From positions 8,573,288 to 8,637,287 of the forward strand of contig JAEMBT020000009.1 in assembly GCA_018873245.2 (NCBI GenBank): a stretch of 64,000 bases of DNA, read 5' to 3'. Position numbers and translations under genes: made by a program. The stretch is from Archegozetes longisetosus (taxonomy: Eukaryota; Arthropoda; Arachnida; Sarcoptiformes; Trhypochthoniidae). The notes beneath the pieces were generated by a model. It searched no databases, had not been told where the DNA came from, and saw only the letters and a program-made list of their open reading frames with translations. Positions within the stretch are counted from its first letter, which is position 1; each line of letters begins with the position of its first letter. Shown piece by piece: positions 1 through 10,577 of the stretch.

Positions 1-26
1 ATAAATAATTTTATTCTAATTTTTGT

Positions 27-254
27 ATGATAAAAGCTAACACTCAGTACGCTCGCGCTGGCCACAGAGCGTCAACAAGTCAAGCATTGAATATCACTGC
101 TTTAAAACGTCAAACAATCAAACTTATAAGAAAAAGAAAAGGCATTACACGTTTAGTAGACAATGGCTTAAAGACGATTCCTATAAGGTTTGGATCGGTA
201 AAACTTACAACAAAGATTGCAACAAGAAATTTCAGAGAATTTTCATCATCTTGA
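27..254 (+). CDS. Small basic hypothetical ORF, possibly a terminal exon cut by the window edge
   Basis: An open frame of 75 codons begins with ATG six codons after an in-frame stop at positions 6-8. The product is basic, with a central Lys/Arg cluster (KRQTIKLIRKRKG) and no signal peptide or membrane segment. I recognise no family. The G+C content is higher than in the flanking DNA between 45 and 240, which gives some coding flavour. It could be the last exon of a gene lying to the left of the window (an AG occurs at 33-34) or a chance frame. Weak call. Confidence 0.2.
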   Translation: MIKANTQYARAGHRASTSQALNITALKRQTIKLIRKRKGITRLVDNGLKTIPIRFGSVKLTTKIATRNFREFSSS

Positions 255-479
255 TTTGTCATTCTTAATGATTTATGAAGAATTTAACCTTTCAGTAGAA
301 CGGTTTGAGAACTTCCACTACTGGTACTCGTGGCTGAAAAATTTTAGGCTAGTCTAAAGTCATTCTAAGGGTTGTTAGAAATCTATATATCTTTTAACTG
401 ATGGCATCTTAAGTAAGTGAAGGCAAACATGTAAACATTTTTGATCTCATGGTCGGATGGCAAACTGGAGCTTTGCAAC

Positions 480-1391
480 TAGAGACGTTCAATGGGACTC
501 CGTCGGCGGGATATACCGTCCCATCCCGCGGGACGGAACGGCGTGGAATTAAAAATTTAGATACGGAATGGGACGGGATGACTGATGATTTTCAGAAATC
601 CCTTAAAGATCCCATACCGTAGAATGGAATAGAATTTTATGTTACAGTCTCTCAAAAGTACAAATTTCTCTAAGAAAATACAAAAACGTAATTGGTGAAC
701 GTCCTAAACAAAATATAGTTATAAAAAATACATCAAGCTTTGAATACAAAGGGAGCATCTTCTATTGAAAAATATCAAAAAGGCTTATTAAGCACTTGTG
801 TCTATATATTGTATTTAACGCTTTAGTCATTCGGTATTTTTTTAAATTTGAGTCTTAGGTTTTAGATTATGAGTATAAGTATTGAACACTACTTTTAAAT
901 TGAAAGGGAGTTTAGATCATTAACAGTTTAGAACTAATACAACTTTTCATATCTTTATCAAACTTTTAGCTTGATTTCAATACAGTTTGATATGAATGAA
1001 AGTTTGCACCAATAATCGTTTTTATAATATGTAAATCATTGATAGGTTGTACTATTTTCGTTACTACTTGCAGATAGAAGATCTAATTTAGATCCTGAAA
1101 ATATTGAAAAAGTGCTTTTTATTAGATTTAACTTTGATGAGAATTGAAACAATATTGTTTTAAATCCAGTTGAAATTTAGCATCTATTTCATTATATAAT
1201 AAAAGACTCGCTGTATCCATGACTAACATTCAATTGTTACAATTGATAGTTTCTATAGTAATGACGAACGGGATAAAACGGGATGGGACGGATAGCACAA
1301 AGTTAGCCCCTTCGGTACGGAATAGGACGGGATAGAGTTTCGACGGGACGCGATGGGATGGGACTCGGTTTCTTTGATTTGTACACCTCTG
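480..1391. mobile_element. Non-autonomous hAT-type transposon (912 bp) with 8-bp target duplication
   Basis: The element is flanked by a perfect direct 8-bp duplication, TTTGCAAC, at 472-479 and 1392-1399. Its ends form short imperfect terminal inverted repeats: left TAGAGACGTTCAA, right (reverse complement) CAGAGGTGTACAAA. They differ mostly by transitions, and the hAT-like AGAGGTGT core is readable. Both subterminal regions (roughly 490-620 and 1260-1370) are unusually G+C-rich and built from reiterated GGGACGGGA / GGGATGGGACGG motifs, a common layout for hAT subterminal transposase-binding repeats. The AT-rich interior shows no transposase frame, so it would depend on a transposase supplied elsewhere. 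The 8-bp duplication length is characteristic of the hAT superfamily. Confidence 0.85.
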
Positions 1392-1483
1392 TTTGCAACT
1401 ATACTGTCATATCTCTCATTCAAATAAAATTACAGATACGACAGTATAGTTTCAAAGCGACGAAATATAGAGATACATCAATT

Positions 1484-1878
1484 GAAGTTTTTAATAAATA
1501 GCTATATAGGGAGTTCTAAACACTCATGATCATATAGATAATTGATTTTTAAAGAATGGCATTCAAAATTTCAAAAGGCCACAACTCTTGAAGCGCTCGG
1601 CCGATATGCTTATAGTTCTGAAAACTGTAAGCGAAAACCTTTGAAATGATGTGCTTATCACCGATATTCATTGGTGGACCTATTAGAAAAAATAATGATA
1701 TGCACATCATTCGAAAGGTTTTTGCACACAGATTCCAGAAATGTAAGTCTTAAGCATATCAGTTAAGCGCTTCAAGAGTTGTAAGCTATTAAATTTTGAA
1801 TACTATTCTTTAAAAATCAATTATCTATACGATGACTAGTGTTTAGAGCTCACTGTACGTCTATTTATTAAAAACTTC
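1484..1878. repeat. Palindromic MITE-like element, family A, copy 1
   Basis: The two halves are imperfect inverted repeats meeting near 1680. The left arm starts GAAGTTTTTAATAAATAG and the right arm ends with its complement at about 1860-1878; shared blocks include the segment around GATAATTGATTTTTAAAGAA and the segment around CTCTTGAAGCGCT. No coding frame is present. A related palindrome lies at 45157-45719, matching in the inner arms (CTCTTGAAGCG and GATATGCTTA blocks) with the same order and spacing, which shows a dispersed family. Confidence 0.75.
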
Positions 1879-2674
1879 GCACACAAACTAATCAGTCACG
1901 AGTTCCACCATTACAATAAACTTTTAAGCTGGAATGCAACGACAGTAGCTGGCTTATAGTTTGGCTGAATTTTCAGCAATTACTTTAGCCATTGTTATAA
2001 ACTGTGAATATTGAAGGCTTATGTTATGTTTGATAGAGGAATAATGACATAGTAAAACCCCTGATTCGCGGGTTTTTCTGCAGCACACTATAGCTGGAAA
2101 GCAAGCCTCTCGCCACAAATAGGCGATGTCAGTTTCTCGACTAGAAACACGCCATCTCCGGTCGGAGTTAGTAGTGGAATAAAATCAATTCATTGCCCTA
2201 TACAAAGACCTTCTTTGAAAAAGTTACAACTCGTATGCTAAATGCTTTGTTGAGTATTATGAAATAGAAAAATATTATTTACAGTTTTTATGTTTATTTA
2301 TTTTGTTTTCTTCGTTTTAAGAGCAAAGTATTAATCTATTTTTGATTTGATAGTAATAAAGTAAATGTATCTTAAAGTAGAAATTGTAGTTACATCTTTT
2401 AGGTATCCTAAGTTTTTAGTTACAGCACAAGTAAATTTCCAATTAACTGTGTATTATTTAATTAAATTACAAGTATTTTGATGTAAACATAATTTTTTCC
2501 ATTGAGCTAAATATAGTAAATTTAGGACATCAAAAAGAGTATAAAAGCAGAAGTGATTGCTTATTGAGGAGTCTTATTCTTACTTCGTACTGTAAGGTAT
2601 GTAAGAATACTCTCTTACTTTGTACTGTATGGTATGTAAGAAAAGTAATAGCGATAAACTATTATTATATCGTT
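1879..2674. other. Intergenic stretch with a tandem hairpin motif
   Basis: No gene is seen. Positions 2095-2200 are locally G+C-richer without a convincing frame or RNA fold. At 2574-2645 two consecutive ~35-base copies of a small hairpin occur, each with TCTTACTT on one side and GGTATGTAAGA on the other, separated by GTACTGTA. The segment 2532-2545 contains a TATAAAAG string but no gene follows it. Confidence 0.5.
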
Positions 2675-4148
2675 ATACAGTTAACGAAATAACTATCTTT
2701 ACCTGGTTAAACTCGAATTTCTTTTGATTGGGTTGATCGATTTTAAATCGGCTTTCTATATTTTGTAGCTGGACAATTGCAGATTTTAAAAATTACAGAC
2801 AATATTTTTTATTTAATAAAGTGACAGTAAATTACGGATCAACCTGAGCTATTGAGTCTAAGGGAATTCCCAATTCCCTACCCCCAAATGTGATACATCA
2901 TTGGATTCAGTTCGTTGAGCTGAACATTTTGATAAAATATTTTACCACTTCTGGTCAACTCCCGACGGGAGCGGCTGTCCGCGCCAAGTCATATATCATT
3001 CGACTGGAGATATCAAACTGAGCATTTTAATACCTTACTTGATCAATTATTACAAGTAATTCTCGAGACATCCATTTTTACTTGATTTAGTACCTTGTAA
3101 TGGATAAACCTGGATTTCTCGAGTCGTAACCCAAACAATGGTCAAGTCACGAAGCGAACTAACTTATTATTACTTAGTTCAAATCAGGTTTAGTTTGGAT
3201 TACAACTTGGTAAAGCCATGTTTATCCATTTTCAAAGAGGTTATGTCTAGGTGGCCAGAAGTAGTCAGATCCGGGTTGGAAGTGATCAAGTGTGGTATCA
3301 AAATGTTTAGTTCAACGAACCGAATTCAATGATATATCACACTTGAAGGATGGTGGGTCAGGAACCCCTTTAGATCCGTTAGCTCAGATTCACTCGTGAA
3401 TTACTATTTAATAAAAAACTGGAATTAAGCGAATTTTTCGCAAAAAAATTTTTGTTAATTAAAAAGTTTAGAATAACGTTATTTATTGACCCCTCAATAA
3501 TTAGTATTTTAAAATTTGTTTGCAAATTTGAAACATTGATTGATTTTTAATTCAATTTAAATAAACAAAACGGTACTCAGTGTCATCGAACGCAAAGTTA
3601 AATTTAGGTAATTTATGAAAAATTATTTTATTATTTTGATATATTGCCGAAATTTTGATATAAAAATTAGTTTATATCAGGTTTGTTTGGGTAACAACTA
3701 GAGAAATCCAGGTTTATCCATTACAAGGTACTAAATCAAGTAAAAATGGATGTCTCGAGAATTACTTGTAATAATTGATCAAGTAAGGTATTAAAATGCT
3801 CAGTTTGATATCTCCAGTCGAATGATATATGACTTGGCGCGGACAGCCACTCCCGTCGGGAGTTAACCAGAAGTGGTAAAATATTTTATCAAAATGTTCA
3901 GCTCAACGAACTGAATCCAATGATGTATCACATTTGGGGGTAGGTAATTGGGAATTCCCTTAGACTCAATAGCCAAGATTGATCCGTAATTTACTATGTC
4001 ACTGTATTAGATAAAGAATATTGTCTGTATTTTTTAAAATCTGCAATTGTCCAGCTACAAAATACAGAAATCTGATTTAAAATCGATCAACCCAGTCAAA
4101 ATAAATTCGAGTTTAACCAGGTAAAGATAGTTATTTCGTTAACTGTAT
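2675..4148. mobile_element. Long foldback (inverted-repeat) element, family B, ~1.47 kb
   Basis: Arms 2675-3136 and about 3682-4148 are inverted copies with scattered substitutions. Matching blocks in order are AGTTAACGAAATAACTATC, the segment with GCAGATTTTAAAA, the G+C-rich core around CTCCCGACGGGAGCGGCTGT, and CTTGATTTAGTACCTTGTAA. The spacer 3137-3681 contains a further diverged partial copy of the arm on the opposite strand (around 3285-3350, matching the CAAAATGTTCAGCTCAACGA block). Another single-arm relative lies at 17439-17645. No transposase is encoded. The nested arrangement suggests either successive insertion of one family into itself or a composite foldback. The short frame at 3138-3332 lies in the spacer and is not considered coding. 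Confidence 0.8.
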
Positions 4149-4319
4149 ATATATTAATAAAAGAAAGTTATATATATATTAAGTTTATTTATAGTAAGTT
4201 TATAACTTAATTCCATACTAAAGCACATTCTATCGAGTCCTACCAGACTGAACTGACAGAATTATAGATGACAACGAATTTGGATTTACATTGAGACCCC
4301 CTGATTCCGATTCGTTCAA

Positions 4320-4985
4320 CTTAACACACACATACGAAAGATTAAACAATAAATTTATAGGTCTACCACAATTCTTCCATGCACAATTGTTCCACACTTT
4401 TCAATCGATCACAGAATATAAGTGATGACCATTTCAAGTCCAATAGTAACTAATGGCCATTTCTATTTGATGAACTATGTAAGGCAACCGATGAAAATTT
4501 TCAATTCAGATGACCTGTGGGGAGTAACTGATGGCCGTTTCTATATTAAATAGCCTACGGGAAGTAGCTGAGGGCCATTTCTATATCAGATGAAATATCA
4601 GATTATTTTCTGTATATTATCTGAATTGGAAATGGTTATTGTTTGTCTCCCGAAGTTCATTTAATATAGAAATGGCTATCAGTTACTCCCTGTAGGTTAT
4701 CTAAATTGAAAACGGTCATCGGTTTCCTTTCCTGGTTTATCTGATATAGAAATAACCATCAATTACTTCCCGTAGGCCGTCTCAATCAAAAATGGTCATC
4801 GTTCGTCTCTCATAGTTTATCTTATATAGAAATGGCCATTAGTTACTATTTGTTGGTCAATTGGACTTGAAATTGTCATCACTTATATTCTGTGATCGAT
4901 TGAAAAGTGTGGAACAGTTGTGCATGGAAGAATTGTGTCACTCCCTAAATTTATATCGGATCTTTCGCATATAGATGTTCCTCGT
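4320..4985. mobile_element. Foldback element with internal tandem units, family C
   Basis: A near-perfect outer inverted repeat is seen at 4367-4430 and 4874-4937 (CACAATTCTTCCATGCACAA and its complement), with a weaker match continuing outward to about 4320 and 4985. Inside, both halves are made of degenerate ~80-90-base units with the signature TATAGAAATGGCCATCAGTT followed by ACTCCC-GTAGG and a GAAAATGGTCATCG-like block. The units run in one orientation in the left half and in the opposite one in the right half. This is the classical foldback layout: long inverted termini composed of tandem subrepeats. No protein-coding content is seen. Confidence 0.8.
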
Positions 4986-5312
4986 CACAAATATAAATGT
5001 GATAATATCTTTAGAGCCTCTCGAGTTACAGTGACCAAATTTCACATACAAGTTCATAAAATTTTTATCTTCGATTTTATTTGCATAGATTTTCTTAATC
5101 ATCTCTAGTAAGACAGGAAGAGATAAAATTCAATTAGAATGTTCTTCGGAATTATTCCACAAACGAGAGGTCCCATCACTCAATATTGCATATGTAACAT
5201 CTGGAGGACACTCTCTATCAGAATTTATGGGTATAACCTCTGAATCATACTGGAACAATTCTAAAGTTCATTCGATTTTTTAATTCAATTTTAGATAAAC
5301 TATTTTTTTTAG
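4986..5312 (+). other. Intergenic DNA before the large palindrome
   Basis: No gene or repeat is recognised. A small frame at 4920-5108 overlaps the end of the foldback element and has no family resemblance. Confidence 0.4.
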
Positions 5313-5630
5313 ATAGATTTATGGAATCTTTGGTTTGTTTTCGGGAATTTTGTTGACTGTTCTTTGTTATTAACAATTGATAACTAATTTTTTAATTAAT
5401 TGGTTTCTTAACTCTAGCTAAACTTTTTGTTTACGAATTCTGGATTTTATTAGATACTGAATTAATATTAATAACTAATAAAATTTATGATAAATTTTTT
5501 AGCTTATCTCTTAAGATGTTTTATAAATAATTTTCAATAAATTAAATTATTTGAATTGATTTTTTTTCAAATAAATATTTTTCTCATTATTTTCATTTTG
5601 TTTAAACCTTTTCTCTAAACCATTTTATTA

Positions 5631-5837
5631 ATGAGTCATAAGAGTTTGAGAAAAAATTTTAAATACATAGATAGACAAAAACTTAATCCGAAAATTAACA
5701 AAATTCTAAGTATTAGTTCTGAAGATGATCGAAATAAAGCAAAAGTTTTTTACACTCCAAAAGATGAAAATCAACCGAGAAGAGAACATGATCCAAAAGT
5801 AGATATGTTCTCAAAGACCGACCCGATCTTTGATTAA
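5631..5837 (+). CDS. Small hydrophilic ORF in left palindrome arm
   Basis: A 68-codon frame opens with ATG. The product is lysine/asparagine-rich at the start and ends in a charged, proline-containing stretch (TPKDENQPRREHDPKVDMF). There is no signal peptide, membrane segment or known domain. An AATAAA occurs shortly after the stop (near 5850). An identical copy sits in the other arm, but that follows from arm identity and is not evidence of selection. It could be a real small protein, an exon, or chance. Confidence 0.3.
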   Translation: MSHKSLRKNFKYIDRQKLNPKINKILSISSEDDRNKAKVFYTPKDENQPRREHDPKVDMFSKTDPIFD

Positions 5838-7411
5838 AAAAAAGTATTAATAAAACAATAGCTTCGATTTCAGTCAACAAGAGTAGGAGTCAGAGACTGC
5901 CAGCGATGAAAATGAGATTGGTTCGACAATAGCATCGATAGCTAGAAGAATGTCAATTTGTAGTAAACGCGTGGGATAGAAGTTTTAATTTTTGGCAACT
6001 TTTGGGTATTCGACGCGTAAGATTTTGTAATTAGACAAATTTGTTACAAGAACAGGATAAGTGAATGCTAATTTTGCTTATCGTGTTGGCTCGATAAAAG
6101 TATTAGCTGTTATTTTTACACAATCAGTAGGTTTATTGAACTGTTACTTTAATTGTACGTATTTTATCGCTTTTCAACTAATGGTTATTTTTAAAATAAA
6201 AATTTTTGAACAAAGTTTCAATTTAAAAACAAATCAATGATAAAATCTGTTTTTTAGGTGTGAACTAATTTCTAGTGAGCCTATATTGAGTGTAGTATGT
6301 CAAATTTTGTCGTATTTGCACTTCTCAATTCTATTCATCATTGAATATTTAACTAAAAAAACGCAGAACGCATTATCACCGATTCGGTTTAAACGGCTGA
6401 AATCGATCTTTAAAATAGCTGACAAACATTATTTAAGTTTGATAAACTTGAAACCCTTTACAATTTTAAGTTATAGCTGTTATATATGAAACAGTGTAAG
6501 CACTTAAAAACTATATTCACTCTTATTTCAGGAAATCAAATTTTAATCTGATTTCACATATCTTTAAATTTCAGAGTGATTTTGACACTATTTGAAGATT
6601 ACTTAAAATTCAAAAGATCAATTTAGACTAAACTAATCTACGCCATTCTAACTGCATATTCAGAAAATTCATTCGAACCCAAATCAAGGGACAAGAATAC
6701 CAACACTATTCGTAATCGTCTATGGATAACTTTGAATGTTTAAATTTATAGTTTGCCAGCTCAATGCTATAATGTGCTAACTCACAAAAGTTTTTTATGG
6801 ACGAAATTGAGTTTAAAGTTTAGAATCATAATTCGAAGATACTATAACAACTGTACTCGTAATGATATGGTTGGAAACCTATTTGAAAGCTTTAAGATTC
6901 GAGCAATCTGAAGAAGTTCCATTGTTGGTATTAACAAGAAATTTATTTTCAATGAGATTTTGTATTGAAACCTTCTCGTAAAACATTGAAGTTAGGCGTA
7001 TGAGTCTAAGAGTGTTTTGTAATGTGATATAACTTTATTAACCTTTGATGAAATGGGTAAATCGAAAACTTATCTCTTAATAACATTATGAAATAATATC
7101 AGATAACGTGTAATATCAATTTGATAACATATTATGTCGTTAAACTAATTTATGAGAATTTTACAATCTGTATTAATGATATGAATGAAAAGATCAAAAC
7201 AAATTGAACAAATCGAAATTCCCCGCAAAGACATTTATCTACAAAACTGACTATCTGTATAGGCATTGGTTATTAATTGTCTAAATTTAAATCAACTATT
7301 CGACAATCTTGTTATGTAGATTAAGTTGGCCAACACTGAGTCATATCAACGCACAGCTCTCCAAAGTCTTATTATCAAAACACATGACTCCAAAAGTAAG
7401 AAAATTTTCAG
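5838..7411 (+). other. Non-coding arm DNA upstream of the repeat-protein gene
   Basis: No gene is recognised. Small frames at 6286-6489 and 7309-7497 lack family resemblance; the second would be part of the promoter and 5' UTR of the following gene. The same holds for the mirror region 15106-16682. Confidence 0.4.
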
Positions 7412-7419
7412 TATATAAG
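7412..7419 (+). promoter_or_regulatory. TATA box of the secreted repeat-protein gene (left copy)
   Basis: TATATAAG lies 89 bases before the ATG at 7508, a spacing that would put transcription start near 7440-7450 and give a ~60-base 5' UTR. The string TATAAGCAGCTT that covers it recurs at 47644-47655 before the ionotropic receptor gene. Confidence 0.6.
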
Positions 7420-7507
7420 CAGCTTAAACTTCTTCCAAAATATGAATTGAAAACACTTCTGTATATTAACAAACAGTTAGTTGACTTAAGTTTTTGACTC
7501 GATTATA

Positions 7508-8746
7508 ATGTTGAAAGTTTTGGTGATTTGTGCCATTATTGGACTCGCTTTCGGAGATCCAATTCGTAGAGAAGACAGAAGAGAACAGGTCAAGAATGTC
7601 TTAAAGGAAAGAAAGGAAATTATTGGAGATTTGAGAGAAAACAGGAAAGAAATCAAAGAAGATTTCGAAGACAGAAAGGAATTGAAGCAAAAACTCGGAC
7701 AAAACGTGAAAGAAATCAAAGAAGATTTCAAAGAAAGAAAAGAACTGAAGAACAAGTTGGTCGAAGAGAAGAAGGAATTGAGAACTGATTTGAAGCAACG
7801 AAAACAAATTAAGGACGAATTGAGAGAAAACAAGAAAGAAATCAAGAGTGAGAGGAAAGAACAGAAACAGCTTAAGGCCAAAGTGGTTGAGGAGAAGAAA
7901 GACATCAGAAATGAACTGAAAGAACGCCAACAACTAAAGGCCAGGTTGAACAACGAGAGAAAAGATATCAGAAACGAGTTCCAGGAACGAAAACAATTGA
8001 ATCACAAATTGGCTCAAAATAAAAACGAAATCAGAAAAGATCTGAAAGAAAACAAACAAATCAAATCAAAACTGTCCGATAACCGAAAAGAAATCAGAGA
8101 AGAAGTTAAAGAACGCAAAGAATTGTTACAAAAACTGAAAGAGTCCAAGAATGACGTGAAGGCACAAAAGGACATCCGACAAAAACTTTTCAAAAATCGA
8201 GTCGAGTTGAAGAACGAGTTGAAGGAAAGAAAAGAATTGAAACAAGACTTGAAGGAAAACAGACAAGAGATCGGAAAAGATTTCAGACAAAGAGCTGGTC
8301 TGAAAACTAAACTCCAACAAAACGGTCAGGAAATCAGAAAAGACTTCAAAGAACTGAATGGTTTGAAAGAAAAGCTCGTTGACAACAAGAAGGAAATTCG
8401 TAAAGATTTCGGACAATTGAGAGAAGCAAAGAAACAATTGAAAGAAAACAGAAAAGAAATCAAAGAAGAGAAGAAAGAAAGAGTCGAATTGAAAGAAAAA
8501 CTTCGTGACAACAACAAAGAAATCCGAAAAGATGTGAAAGACTTGAAAGAAGTGAAAGTCGATCTGTTCGAAAACCGCAAAGAACTCAGAAACGACTTCA
8601 AAGAGAACAAACAATTGAGACAAGAGCTTTTCAAAAATGGAGTCGAAATCAGAAAAGACTTTAAAGAACAGAAAGAATTGAGAGTCAAATTGGCACAAAA
8701 CCTGAAATCATTGCCATTTGGACGACCCGTCCCACAGAAACCTTAA
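7508..8746 (+). CDS. Secreted Lys/Glu-rich protein of 21-residue helical repeats (left copy)
   Basis: Intronless, 412 residues. An N-terminal signal peptide (hydrophobic LVICAIIGLAFG, cleavage likely after Gly16) is followed by a basic linker. From residue 45 to 397 there are 17 tandem units of 21 residues with consensus N-x-KEI-RKDFKERKEL-KxKL-xx; unit 9 has only 17 residues. A short tail ends in FGRPVPQKP. Hydrophobic residues sit at unit positions 5, 9, 15 and 19, so 21 residues fit three heptads, predicting one very long alpha-helix or coiled coil. The protein is almost entirely charged (K, E, R, D, N, Q) and lacks Cys after the signal peptide. I do not recognise an orthologue. It could be structural (silk, cuticle, egg or gut matrix, saliva) or a hydrophilic protectant; no function can be assigned. 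TATA box at 7412, poly(A) signal at 8867. Confidence 0.85.
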   Translation: MLKVLVICAIIGLAFGDPIRREDRREQVKNVLKERKEIIGDLRENRKEIKEDFEDRKELKQKLGQNVKEIKEDFKERKELKNKLVEEKKELRTDLKQRKQIKDELRENKKEIKSERKEQKQLKAKVVEEKKDIRNELKERQQLKARLNNERKDIRNEFQERKQLNHKLAQNKNEIRKDLKENKQIKSKLSDNRKEIREEVKERKELLQKLKESKNDVKAQKDIRQKLFKNRVELKNELKERKELKQDLKENRQEIGKDFRQRAGLKTKLQQNGQEIRKDFKELNGLKEKLVDNKKEIRKDFGQLREAKKQLKENRKEIKEEKKERVELKEKLRDNNKEIRKDVKDLKEVKVDLFENRKELRNDFKENKQLRQELFKNGVEIRKDFKEQKELRVKLAQNLKSLPFGRPVPQKP

Positions 8747-8866
8747 ACATGATCAGAATGAATCGATAGTAACAAAGTATTTATTAAATAACTCGAAACT
8801 ATGATTGTTTAATATGTAGATTTCATTGTGAATTTATTGTAAAATAATTTTCAACTCCAGTTGAGT

Positions 8867-8872
8867 AATAAA
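8867..8872 (+). terminator. Poly(A) signal of the repeat-protein gene (left copy)
   Basis: AATAAA lies 120 bases after the stop codon and is followed by T-rich sequence. Confidence 0.5.
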
Positions 8873-10058
8873 CGTTACTTTTTTGTATTTATATCTGCTG
8901 GAATACAAAGAAAGCTTTAATTGATCTTTTATTTAGTTTATATGTGCATTTGATAATTGCAAGGGGTGATTGTTTTATAGAGAGCAACCGCTTCCACACA
9001 AACAATTCCCCAAAAGACCATCAGAAGTACTCGAAAGACCATAAGAATGAGTCAACACAGTGTCTGTTAAACAACTTTAAACTACGTCAGCCACTTTATA
9101 ATTACAAATTATTGTTAACCTATTTTTAAAAATGCATTCTAACTTCGCTTAACATTAAGTTCAGCGAAATATTCAATATCTTAACAACAATTTGAGTCAA
9201 GTTGCCATTTTGCATTAATTCGATTTTACTGAATGACAAACCAAACGAGTGAATTGTAAAAGTTACGAAACGTTAAAACTCATGTCTCCTGGGTAATAAT
9301 AAGAGTTATTTGATTCGAACAGTTAATGATTCATTCGCTCATTTAAATATATCTCATTGAAATAATGCATTAAAATCTCATATTCGAAAGCCCTAATTTA
9401 AGAAATGCTGAAAGTAACATTTTGTATCAAAGCAAGATTTTCAAGAGCATTTCAGCAAACTTCCATAAGATAGGACTTTTGAGCTTCAATTTTTTCAAAT
9501 AATCGCAGTAAACTTTATTTCAAATTATAGAATTTAGAATATTTCTAAAAATATTTCGAATTAGCAATAACTTTTATTGTATATTGTTCAACTTAATCAG
9601 AGATTTACAGAATTCAGTTCGTTGATAATGAGAATAGACATACTAGAACTCAGAAATTTTCATTGCTCGTTCAATAGAAGCCGAGAAAATCATTGTAAGG
9701 TTATAGCTAAAACAGAAAGCTATGTACCAAAAACTTCCAACTCAATCAATAAGTTTAAGATGAAATTTAGAGAAATGAGCTGAGTCTGATGCTGACAAAA
9801 TACAGTTCATCTTATCACTAAATGAAATATTTTACTAATAGCCACGTTCTGTACGCGGTGCACAGAAGTTACTTTTCGGTTAAGCTGATCCAAGCTGATC
9901 GCCTCGTTAACTTACCATTAAAGATATAATTGACTTGATTAGTAAAATGCTAACATTTGATATGGATCGGTACGAGTACTAAAAGGTATGGATATTCATT
10001 CACCAATTTATACCAACAATGATTAGTTCACAAAAATATATTAACGTCATTTCTGGAA
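8873..10058 (+). other. Non-coding inner part of left palindrome arm
   Basis: No gene is seen. Small frames at 8944-9129 and 9577-9783 have no family resemblance, and their conservation in the other arm only reflects arm identity. A G+C-richer patch at 9840-9905 contains a doubled AAGCTGATC motif. Confidence 0.4.
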
Positions 10059-10577
10059 TCAATCATTTTATTAATATCTATTGACAAGCGAGAAATCTTT
10101 AGATGCTTAAAACTTTGTTATTATATTCAAAAATTGCCTTAACAAATTATTGATTTGAACGATAAGAGAAGGGATACATTATGTGCTGTACTCTCAGTAC
10201 TATAATTTATCCAAAACATAATTTCCTAGTATGATAAATTTGTCTCTTATAGGAAATTACAACATTTTTCGATATATATTACGAATAAATAGCAGTTTAT
10301 TTACAAGTCTAGTAATATTATTATTCAATAAATTTACAAAAGCAAAACACGAAAATGCTTGCCTCTAATTTGCACTTCATGCAAAGATTGTTTGACAACA
10401 TTCAATCACTTCATAAACAGTATACAAACTTAAATTTGTTGAGAAAAGTCTAATCATATCAATAATATTGCGAAAGTATGAGTGACCTACTTTCGACTCT
10501 TAAAGCTCACTATTCCAGTTATTTAGTCATAGCTATGTTTACAAAACACTGTTGTAAATGCTCACAGCATTCTAAAA

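Larger units (their letters stand above)
5313..10058 (+). repeat. Left arm of a giant inverted repeat (4.75 kb)
   Basis: This arm is the reverse complement of 12459-17206. Paired positions sum to about 22517 over most of the arm, drifting to 22520 and then 22519 toward the outer end because of a few 1-base length differences. Differences I could see by eye: a substitution at 10047, a 1-base difference in an A run near 6203, one in a T run near 6015, a T-run change near 5561, and one further 1-base shift between 6490 and 7308. That makes the arms more than 99.8% identical. The outer boundary lies near 5313/17206 and the inner one near 10058/12459, where homology stops abruptly. The arm contains the secreted repeat-protein gene and a small ORF. 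Confidence 0.95.

Noticed and set aside
2675-4148. CRISPR-like or other prokaryotic repeat systems
   Set aside because: The repeats here are long diverged inverted arms, not short regularly spaced direct repeats, and the window is clearly eukaryotic.
6286-6489. Small frames in the palindrome arms (6286-6489, 8944-9129, 9577-9783 and mirrors)
   Set aside because: Their identity between arms reflects recent duplication, not selection, and none resembles a known protein.
7486-7953. Long antisense open frames opposite the secreted repeat gene (also 7601-7933, 8126-8698, 8326-8688 and mirror copies)
   Set aside because: They are Phe/Ser/Leu-rich translations of the complement of a Lys/Glu/Asn-rich repeat gene. 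The absence of stops follows from codon content, and no start context, domain or splice logic supports them.
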